DNA from: Cohnella sp. SGD-V74
GTDB lineage: Bacteria; Bacillota; Bacilli; Paenibacillales; Paenibacillaceae
Direction: 5' to 3'
DNA: 64,000 nucleotides
NCBI RefSeq assembly: GCF_003001675.1
Contig: NZ_PVYW01000002.1
Coordinates: forward strand, 124,001 to 188,000
Below the pieces are notes generated by a model. It ran no database searches, had not been told where the DNA came from, and saw nothing but the letters and a program-made list of their open reading frames with translations. How positions within the stretch are numbered: position 1 is the first letter of the stretch; each line of letters starts with the position of its first letter. The translations under genes were made by a program, and so were the position numbers. Positions 8,673-14,935 of the stretch are shown here, in pieces.

Positions 8673-11009
8673 TCAATAGCTGTATTCGTCATCTCCGTAG
8701 CCCCATGTCCACAGAGGCTTGTCCAGCTGCGATTGAATCTCGGCCAGCTTGAGCAGCGATTCGGCGGCTTCCGCCCTCGTCACGCGTCCCCCGGGCTTGA
8801 AGTCTCCGTCTGCCGGTTTCATCAGGCCGAGCTTCATCACGACCGCTGCCGCTCCTTTATCTTTGATTTGCCCGGCGTCCCGTAAGCGGGTGACTTGCGG
8901 ATCGCTTTTGAGCGTGCGGGCACGCTTCTCGTATCCTATGATCCTGGTCAACCATACGGCCATCTGCTCGCGGGTCAGCGGATTGTCCGCCTTGAGGGCG
9001 ATTTTCGGATTGGGGGTTAGCCACCTGCGTTCTGCGAAATAAACGATGTCGTCGAAATACGGATGCTTCGTCCCTATGTCCGAGAAGAAAGGCTCCTCTC
9101 TTCCGATATACGGAGTACCTTTGAAGGTCATTCCTTTATGCATCATTCTAAGGAATTCTCCTCGCGACAGTTCGGCATCCGGCAGAAGCCGCCCCTTCGA
9201 ATCCGTGAGCAGCAAGCCACGGTCGAACAGCGCTTGAAGAGCCTTCTTCGACGGATGAGATCGGACGTCAGCAGGCAAAGGCCCTCCGACCGTGAAGACC
9301 TCGCCCGAGGAGAGCAACCCGACGTTCCCCGACACGGCGTCCACCCTATCAGGAGCGTACAGCTCGTAAAGATTGGCTGGAGCCGCCAAATACAGGAGAT
9401 CGAGCCGCTTTTGGTCCAAATCGATCACATCATGAGTAAACGGATATCCCTTGTTCGGCAAATAGTAGGGCAGCAGCTTCGTTCTCTGGACGATCCGTTT
9501 TTTGGCCTGCTCCGCGTCCAGCGTCGGTTTCAGAGCGTCCAGCGTCTCCACTGCGGGCGATTGCGGAGACGGCATTAATCTTGTCATTTTGCCGTTGCCG
9601 TCCAGCGAAATAAATAAAGCCCGTCCGGCCACCGGGATCCCGCGATGAACTCTTCGATACTCCAGAGTCAGCTCTGACGCGGCGGATTCGAACGGCACGG
9701 CAAACTTGTATTGCGACAGAAAATCGGGAATATGCTCCGCGAGCCAACGCTCGGCCAGCTTCCGCGCGTCGGCGACTTTGATTATCGGAGGTTCGGAGGA
9801 TCGTTCGTCGGCATCGCGAATGAAGCGGCGGTAATCCGCGTAGTCCAGCATTTGTCCGGTTCTCGCGTCGACCGTCAACGAATAATATCCACCCTCTCTG
9901 TGCCTGGGGTCGATACCTTCCAATTCCCATATTCGTCGTTGGCCGTCATCCGCCTCGTCTTGGACCGACCATTCGGTGTCGCTCGGAAAATTCGCAATCG
10001 TCGCCGCTGCCCGCACCGCTTGTTCGAAACTGACGTTGCGGAGAACGAATGAGACGTCCGTCGGGGGGATGTTTTCGTAACGTCGCGCAGCGATATCGGA
10101 ATAGCCGTATACATCCGACCAGGCGGGAGTCCCGCTCATCGCGTCGATGCTCCAGAGGGTCCGATCCATGACGTAGACGAGCCTCCAGTCCTCGGACCCG
10201 TCGTAGTAGCCGGCGGCGGCATCCAGGTACAGAGGCATCATCCGGAATCCGTTCGCCCATATCCGCTTCGCTTCCGCCGCCTGCACGGCGGCCCGCTTGG
10301 CGACGGGCTGTCCGGGATCGCCCGTGAACGAGAAAGCTTTGACGTTGCCGGCCATGTCCAGGACGACGGCGAGACTGACGTTAAACGCTTCGTATCCGTT
10401 AGCCGTTAAGCCGAAGCGAAAGGAATAACGGGCAGGACCGAATAGAGGATAGACGAAATCGTACATCTCGTCTTGAGAGAACGCGAGCTCTTTCAGGCCG
10501 AAATCGCGCACCGAGGGAACGGCTTTACGAACGAACGCCTCCGCAGCCGCCTTCGCCCGATCTCTCGTGATGCTTGCGGGAAAACCGGAGTTCGGCTCGT
10601 TCAACGGATTGCCGAGGAATCGGGTTTCATAGGCGAGCAGATCTCCGGTCGTCGCGTCGATCTCCGCCAACAGAATCGTTCCCTTGTCCAGCATATCCCA
10701 TGCGGCTTTCCAAGCCGGAATCCTCGGCCGGTAATCCCCCGTTTGCGCGTAGAGCAACCCGATCTCGTCGGGATTTTTGTTACCGACAGCGGGCAGTGCT
10801 CCCTTCGCCAAGCGAATGGCGGCTTCTTCGGAAATAGGGACGGCGGCGGGATCGGGCCGGGCATTCTCGTAATCGATACCCGTCGTCTCTTCGTAACCGG
10901 AAGCCGGTAAACCATGCCCGATCTCCGGCCGGGCCAGCAGTATAGCGAATGCGATAAGCAACGCCGTCAACGGACGAGCGTATCGAAGAAAATTCGAAGC
11001 GAGGGTCAA
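8673..11009 (-). CDS. Surface protein with YcdB/YcdC-like repeats and C-terminal SLH domains
   Basis: 778 residues. The TTG at 11009 is chosen as start because AAGGAGAG lies six bases before it; it gives a basic N-terminus and hydrophobic span (LTALLIAFAILLA), a signal peptide. The body (about 40-590) holds repeated units with motifs such as ISEEAAIRLAKGAL, VDARTGQMLDY and ATTGDLLAYETRF, the pattern of YcdB/YcdC and PepSY-like domains, thought to be protease-inhibitory or binding modules. The last ~180 residues carry three SLH-type segments with the landmarks LSRGEFLRMM, LTREQMAVWL and VTRAEAAESLL, which anchor proteins to pyruvylated wall polymer. It sits alone between convergent and divergent neighbours. 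Role at the surface unknown. Confidence 0.82.
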   Translation of the reverse strand: MTLASNFLRYARPLTALLIAFAILLARPEIGHGLPASGYEETTGIDYENARPDPAAVPISEEAAIRLAKGALPAVGNKNPDEIGLLYAQTGDYRPRIPAWKAAWDMLDKGTILLAEIDATTGDLLAYETRFLGNPLNEPNSGFPASITRDRAKAAAEAFVRKAVPSVRDFGLKELAFSQDEMYDFVYPLFGPARYSFRFGLTANGYEAFNVSLAVVLDMAGNVKAFSFTGDPGQPVAKRAAVQAAEAKRIWANGFRMMPLYLDAAAGYYDGSEDWRLVYVMDRTLWSIDAMSGTPAWSDVYGYSDIAARRYENIPPTDVSFVLRNVSFEQAVRAAATIANFPSDTEWSVQDEADDGQRRIWELEGIDPRHREGGYYSLTVDARTGQMLDYADYRRFIRDADERSSEPPIIKVADARKLAERWLAEHIPDFLSQYKFAVPFESAASELTLEYRRVHRGIPVAGRALFISLDGNGKMTRLMPSPQSPAVETLDALKPTLDAEQAKKRIVQRTKLLPYYLPNKGYPFTHDVIDLDQKRLDLLYLAAPANLYELYAPDRVDAVSGNVGLLSSGEVFTVGGPLPADVRSHPSKKALQALFDRGLLLTDSKGRLLPDAELSRGEFLRMMHKGMTFKGTPYIGREEPFFSDIGTKHPYFDDIVYFAERRWLTPNPKIALKADNPLTREQMAVWLTRIIGYEKRARTLKSDPQVTRLRDAGQIKDKGAAAVVMKLGLMKPADGDFKPGGRVTRAEAAESLLKLAEIQSQLDKPLWTWGYGDDEYSY

Positions 11010-11189
11010 TTCGTTCTCTCCTTCATCCATCGGAATAGGCAATGTTGGAAAATTCTACGTCAAACGGAAAGATTCCTCTTTATTCGCCGAAGATTGCAGA
11101 AGGAACGTCGGTTAGGCAGCGCGCTTCCCTTTCTTGGCATTTTGCCGGCATTTGCGGTATTGTGGAGGTAGGAAAGCGAGGCGAATGAC

Positions 11190-12329
11190 ATGAAACTGTT
11201 GTCCATCGAGCCGACCCCGAGTCCGAATACGATGAAGCTTAACGTGGATGTTCGGCTCGACTCCGGCGTTCAATTGAACTATAGCAAGGATTCCAAGCCC
11301 GTCCCTCCGCCGCTGATCGCCAAACTGCTGGACATTCCCGGTGTGAAAAGCGTGTTCCAGACGGCAGACTTTCTGGCCATCGACCGCAAAGGCGCTAACG
11401 CGGACTGGGCGGCGATTCTCGACGGCGTGAAGGCCGCTTTCGGCGTCGCGGCGGAAGGCTCGCTGTCCGGCGCCGCCGATGCGGCCGGTTTCGGCGAAGC
11501 TCATGTCCGCGTGCAGATGTACCGCGGCATTCCGATTCAGATCCGCGTGCGCAGCGGCGGCCAGGAATTCCGCGCGGCGATGCCTGAGAGGTTCTCCGCG
11601 GCCGTAACGGAAGCCGCCGGCGCGACGATGATCCGCGAGCGGATGCTCGAGGATATGGGCGTGCGTTACGGCGAGCCGCAGGAAGTGCTCGACGAGGTGA
11701 GCCGGGAGCTGGACGCGGCATACTCCGACGCGCGGCTGCGCGACTTGATCGAGCAGGCCAAAGCCGCGGGACCGGAAGCGCCGCCGCCGAAGCCGCCCGC
11801 TCCGCTTAGCGGCGAAGAGGTGATGAAGGCGCTCGATTCCCAGGATTGGCGCGAGCGTTACGCGGCGCTTGAGCGGTTGAAGCCGGAGCCGGAGGATTTG
11901 CCGGTGGTGGCCCGCGCTTTGAAGGACAGCCAGATGTCGGTGCGGCGGCTGGCCGTTGTCTATCTGGGCGATCTGCGTACGCCCGAGTCGTTCCCGCTGC
12001 TGTTCGAGGCGCTCAAGGACTCCTCGGGCTCCGTTCGCCGGACTGCGGGAGACACGCTGTCCGACATCGGCGACCCGATCGCGATCGCGCCGATGATCGA
12101 AGCGCTGGAGGACTCCAACAAGCTCGTCCGCTGGCGCGCGGCGAGATTCCTGTACGAGGCCGGCGACGAAACGGCGCTCGAAGCGCTGCGCCGGACGACG
12201 GGCAGCGAGACGGAATTCGAGGTGCGCCTGCAAGCCGAGATGGCGGTCGCCCGCATCGAGCGCGGCGAAGAAGCCGCCGGCTCCGTCTGGCAGCAGATGA
12301 CTCGCATGCGGGAGCAGGAGCGCGAGTAA
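11190..12329 (+). CDS. CvfC/YpgR-like protein: Nfu N-terminal domain plus HEAT repeats
   Basis: 379 residues. Residues 1-85 form an Nfu/NifU N-terminal type domain, recognised by IEPTPSPNTMKLNV and the end KSVFQTADFLAIDR. The middle (about 90-190) is a second alpha/beta segment, and residues 210-370 are helical HEAT-like repeats, such as LARALKDSQMSVRRLAVVYL-like and FEALKDSSGSVRRTAGDTL stretches about 31 residues apart. This combination is that of conserved virulence factor C of Staphylococcus and YpgR of Bacillus, cytoplasmic proteins of poorly known function. No Fe-S ligand cysteines of the Nfu C-terminal domain are present. The start is at 11190; the upstream GCGAGGCGA is only a weak ribosome binding site. 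A terminator follows. Confidence 0.83.
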   Translation: MKLLSIEPTPSPNTMKLNVDVRLDSGVQLNYSKDSKPVPPPLIAKLLDIPGVKSVFQTADFLAIDRKGANADWAAILDGVKAAFGVAAEGSLSGAADAAGFGEAHVRVQMYRGIPIQIRVRSGGQEFRAAMPERFSAAVTEAAGATMIRERMLEDMGVRYGEPQEVLDEVSRELDAAYSDARLRDLIEQAKAAGPEAPPPKPPAPLSGEEVMKALDSQDWRERYAALERLKPEPEDLPVVARALKDSQMSVRRLAVVYLGDLRTPESFPLLFEALKDSSGSVRRTAGDTLSDIGDPIAIAPMIEALEDSNKLVRWRAARFLYEAGDETALEALRRTTGSETEFEVRLQAEMAVARIERGEEAAGSVWQQMTRMREQERE

Positions 12330-12354
12330 GGCTCGCAATGCGAGGGCAGACAAC

Positions 12355-12398
12355 AAAAGAAGCACGCTGGGCGATGCCGCCTGACGTGCTTCTTGTTT
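12355..12398 (+). terminator. Terminator behind the CvfC-like gene
   Basis: AAGAAGCACG pairs with CGTGCTTCTT across an 18-base loop that can itself pair GGCG with CGCC, followed by GTTTG. Modest T-run. Confidence 0.65.
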
Positions 12399-12419
12399 GC
12401 TATTGCTCACTGCCCGTGC

Positions 12420-12563
12420 CGATAATACCGTCTCGCGTGCTTACTCCACTCCGCAACCCCATCGCCGCGCCGATTGTACTGTCCCACGTGCTTATTCCTC
12501 GCCTCAGCCCCAAGACCGCGTCGATTGTATCGCCTCGCGTACGTATTCCCCCACCTGCCGACC
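12420..12563. repeat. Degenerate 51-bp tandem repeat, three units
   Basis: Units begin at 12420, 12471 and 12522, exactly 51 bases apart, each opening with CGAT and carrying a T-C-G-C-G-T-G-C-T-T-A-C-T-C-C-like core (CGCGTGCTTACTCC, CACGTGCTTATTCC, CGCGTACGTATTCC). The array abuts the stop codon of the 2-hydroxyacid dehydrogenase on the minus strand. No coding potential seen. Confidence 0.65.
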
Positions 12564-13523
12564 TCAGCTCACCACATTTTCCGGCTCGCCGGCTAAGTAC
12601 CGCTCGACGTTGCTGGCGACACGGCTCATCAGCGTCGTCCGCGCAGCGAGAGTCGCCCAGCCGATGTGCGGCGTGATCAGACAGTTCGGCGCGCCGACGA
12701 GCGGATGATCAGGCTCAGGCGGCTCCTTGGACAGCACGTCCAATCCCGCTCCGGCGATTTGCCCGCTGCGAAGCGCTTCCGCCAAGTCGTCCTCGACGAC
12801 CAACCCGCCTCTTCCCGTATTAATGAGAAAAGCCGTCTTCTTCATCCGCGCCAGATTCGACTTGTTGATAATACCTTTCGTCGCCTCGGTCAACGGACAG
12901 TGCAGGCTGATCACGTCCGCTCTTGCGAACAACTCCTCGATTCCGACTTGCTCCACATCCGCCAGTTCGGGCGGCAGCTCCCGCTTCGTTCGAGATGACG
13001 CTACGACTTTCATGCCGAACGCCAGAGCCAGCTTCGCCGCCCGGCGACCGATGTCGCCCAGGCCGACGATCCCCATCGTTCGTCCCTCCAGCTCGACAAG
13101 CGGCGTTCTCCAGAAGCTGAAGTCCGGCGAACGGGCCCAATCCCCGTCCCTCACCGCGTCGCTGTGCAAGCCTGCCCGGTGGCACAGCTCAAGCAGCAGC
13201 GCGAACACGAGCTGCGCTACCGATGCCGAACTGTATGCAGGCACGTTCGTCACCGTAACGCCCCGCTCCCGCGCCGCCTCGACGTCTACGTTGTCGTAGC
13301 CGGTCGCGATGACGCCGATATATTTCAAATCCGGCAGCCGCTGGATCGTCTCCGCCCTAAGCGGCGTTTTATTCGTCAGCACGATCTGCGCTCCCGCCGC
13401 CCTCTCCGCGATCAGATCCGCGGGCGTGCGTTCATACACGACGAGTTCGCCCAGTTCCTCCAGTTCCGTCCAGCTCAAATCCCCCGGATTCAACAAATAG
13501 CCGTCCAATACGACGATGCGCAA
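12564..13523 (-). CDS. D-isomer-specific 2-hydroxyacid dehydrogenase
   Basis: 319 residues, normal for the family. The NAD-binding Rossmann motif is GIVGLGDIGRRAAKLALAF, the catalytic Arg in INTGRGGLVVEDDL, the Glu in LDVLSKEPPEPDHPL and the His in ITPHIGWAT. These soluble enzymes reduce 2-oxoacids such as glyoxylate or hydroxypyruvate with NAD(P)H. The ORF is open for 49 more codons upstream, but the TTG at 13523 has AAAGGGGGA six bases before it and removes a non-conserved leader. The mRNA ribosome-binding segment CAAAGGGGG is exactly complementary to CCCCCTTTG of the small-RNA-like element 170 bases upstream. Substrate not determined; glyoxylate/hydroxypyruvate reductase is the likely alternative name. 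Confidence 0.9.
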   Translation of the reverse strand: MRIVVLDGYLLNPGDLSWTELEELGELVVYERTPADLIAERAAGAQIVLTNKTPLRAETIQRLPDLKYIGVIATGYDNVDVEAARERGVTVTNVPAYSSASVAQLVFALLLELCHRAGLHSDAVRDGDWARSPDFSFWRTPLVELEGRTMGIVGLGDIGRRAAKLALAFGMKVVASSRTKRELPPELADVEQVGIEELFARADVISLHCPLTEATKGIINKSNLARMKKTAFLINTGRGGLVVEDDLAEALRSGQIAGAGLDVLSKEPPEPDHPLVGAPNCLITPHIGWATLAARTTLMSRVASNVERYLAGEPENVVS

Positions 13524-13640
13524 GCGAAATCCCCCTTTGCCGCCGGTCTGTCCCGAACCGACGATTCGTATGTCTTGCTGCAGTTCCGTTCCTTTATTAT
13601 AGCGTTTATAGCCGGCAATCCTAAAACATTCCCCTAACAC

Positions 13641-13767
13641 TTTGTAACGAGAACGTAATGTTCCTTTCATGTCCCCTTCATGTTCCCCGGTTAAGATGTA
13701 TACATGACCCCCCTTTGAAATATAAAACTTGAGGCTAGCGGCCCGTTGCCGCTAGCCTCCTTTTTTT
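13641..13767 (+). ncRNA. Small-RNA-like repeated element, copy A
   Basis: Four 7-mers TTGTAAC (13642), ACGTAAT (13653), CTTTCAT (13664) and CCTTCAT (13675) stand at an exact 11-bp period, followed ten bases later by a -10 box TAAGAT (13692-13697). A predicted transcript from about 13704 would begin ACATGACCCCCCTTT and end in a terminator with a perfect 12-bp stem (13731-13742 with 13748-13759, loop CCGTT) and seven T, about 64 nt in all. Copies B, C and D at 14792, 24776 and 49283 keep the half-sites, the -10 distance, the C-rich start and the hairpin while spacers vary. Promoter and transcript are inferred; no sequence family I know matches. Confidence 0.65.
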
Positions 13768-13781
13768 CATCGCTGGCCTTA

Positions 13782-14339
13782 TCAGCCCTTTTCGTTGGCC
13801 CTTCTCCAAACCTCATACGCACGAATGACATTCCCGTGGTTAAACGCATCGATGATTTCATTCCTAATCGTCTCATCGAGGTTATCAAAATGATCATTAA
13901 AGATATCGTCAATCATACTCGGCTCGCTAAGATCTACTGGAGCATCTTCGCCAAACCTCCAATACAACGACTCCTCTTCTTTATCCTGAACCCCATCTTT
14001 CCAATACTGCTGAAGACGGTTAAGTGCTGCTTTATAAACATCATGGTCATTACGCTTATAATCGATCAGAAGGACTTCTACGATTTGCAACACTTCAACT
14101 TCCCGCGCTTCATCGGAGATGATGCAGATAATTCGGATTCCTCTACTTCGAAGCTTCTTCTCTTTTGATCCCGTCAGATCTATACTTCGCTTCTTGCCCA
14201 GCTTCTTACCGACTTCGTCTGCTCGCTGCTCCAGCGATTCCAGCGCTTCGTCCACTTCGCCCAGATCTGATTTATCCAGATTCGCATATTCTTCAGCAGC
14301 TTTTCTACAAAATTTGACGACAAACCGACGGTTACTCAT
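13782..14339 (-). CDS. RelE/ParE-like toxin with C-terminal extension
   Basis: 185 residues. Residues 1-95 have the ParE/RelE fold pattern: VVKFCRKAAEEYANL, LGKKRSIDLTGSKEKKLRSRG, IRIICIISDEAREVEVLQIV, ending in a conserved-looking strand with basic residues. The following ~90 residues, rich in acidic and aromatic residues, are not part of the usual toxin domain (normally 85-100 residues). The antitoxin gene lies directly upstream and its stop overlaps this ATG (TAATG), as in type II toxin-antitoxin operons. Such toxins cleave mRNA at the ribosome or block gyrase. Base composition is more AT-rich than the neighbours, and the pair is bracketed by near-identical repeats at 13641 and 14792, so it is probably acquired. 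Toxicity is inferred from the domain and context. Confidence 0.7.
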   Translation of the reverse strand: MSNRRFVVKFCRKAAEEYANLDKSDLGEVDEALESLEQRADEVGKKLGKKRSIDLTGSKEKKLRSRGIRIICIISDEAREVEVLQIVEVLLIDYKRNDHDVYKAALNRLQQYWKDGVQDKEEESLYWRFGEDAPVDLSEPSMIDDIFNDHFDNLDETIRNEIIDAFNHGNVIRAYEVWRRANEKG

Positions 14340-14671
14340 TATTCCTCGGTTTCAATGCGTCTGACGGAACGCCACTCCGTTAAACTTTCCGGTTCCTTCT
14401 TCGCTTCCTCCGCACGATTTTCCAAGACCTCTTCTTCAAGCTGCTGAAGTCTGTTAAACATTTGTTCATAAGCCTCATAACTGATTAGGACCATGTCTAC
14501 TTCCCCATTGTCAGTAATAAACAAAGGCTTGACTTTAGCAAGGGCCTTTATCTTACTGAAGTGTCGAGAAATCGTAGCCGTATTAACTAACTGGTCACGA
14601 CTAAAAAGTACCCGTGTTGCAGCAATTTCGCTCATGTCGGTTTCAACTTCTCTACCCAAGATCATTCCCAC
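14339..14671 (-). CDS. Phd/YefM-like antitoxin
   Basis: 110 residues. The region around residues 23-65 (NTATISRHFSKIKALAK followed by PLFITDNGEVDMVLISYEAYEQM) matches the Phd/YefM DNA-binding fold, which represses its own operon through the N-terminus and covers the toxin with the C-terminus, here a charged helical tail with many Glu. The GTG at 14671 has GGAGG ten bases upstream; the ATG six bases further in is an alternative. It precedes the toxin gene with a one-base overlap. A 20-bp near-perfect palindrome in the AT-rich upstream region is a candidate autoregulation site. Confidence 0.75.
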   Translation of the reverse strand: MGMILGREVETDMSEIAATRVLFSRDQLVNTATISRHFSKIKALAKVKPLFITDNGEVDMVLISYEAYEQMFNRLQQLEEEVLENRAEEAKKEPESLTEWRSVRRIETEE

Positions 14672-14717
14672 CTTTACACATCCTCCCTATATATTATGAA
14701 TCTATAAGCTTATTATT

Positions 14718-14737
14718 ATACATATAATTATACGTAT
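14718..14737. promoter_or_regulatory. Candidate antitoxin operator
   Basis: ATACATATAATTATACGTAT is a 20-bp inverted repeat with a single mismatched pair, containing TATAAT on the minus strand, 47 bases upstream of the antitoxin start. Overlap of operator and -10 would suit autorepression by the toxin-antitoxin complex. Confidence 0.5.
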
Positions 14738-14791
14738 CACTAACAATAATACTATCATACCAGTCATGATTTGTACAAAAGCCCCTCTGGC

Positions 14792-14918
14792 TTTGTAACG
14801 AGAACGTAATGTTTCTTTCATGTCCCCTTCATGTTCCCCGGTTAAGATGTATACATGACCCCCCTTTGAAATATAAAACTTGAGGCTAGCGGCCCGTTGC
14901 CGCTAGCCTCCTTTTTTT
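14792..14918 (+). ncRNA. Small-RNA-like repeated element, copy B
   Basis: Differs from copy A at a single base over about 125 (T for C in the spacer before CTTTCAT). Half-sites start at 14793, 14804, 14815 and 14826; -10 TAAGAT at 14843-14848; terminator stem and seven T end at 14918. It lies 17 bases past the stop codon of the big histidine kinase on the opposite strand, whose transcript its hairpin could also end. A short extra hairpin (AAAGCC, GGCTTT) overlaps its left edge at 14779-14795. Confidence 0.65.
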
Positions 14919-14935
14919 GCGGTCCAATCCCCGCG

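Noticed and set aside
8673..11009. Metallopeptidase assignment for the YcdB-like SLH protein
   Set aside because: No HExxH or other catalytic motif was found in the repeats.
13705..13719. A four-codon leader peptide (ATGACCCCCCTTTGA) in copies A-C
   Set aside because: No ribosome binding site precedes it, and copy D lacks the stop at this place, so the reading frame is not conserved while the RNA features are.
13641..14918. Insertion sequence or MITE
   Set aside because: No terminal inverted repeats, target-site duplications or transposase; the element has internal promoter and terminator logic instead.
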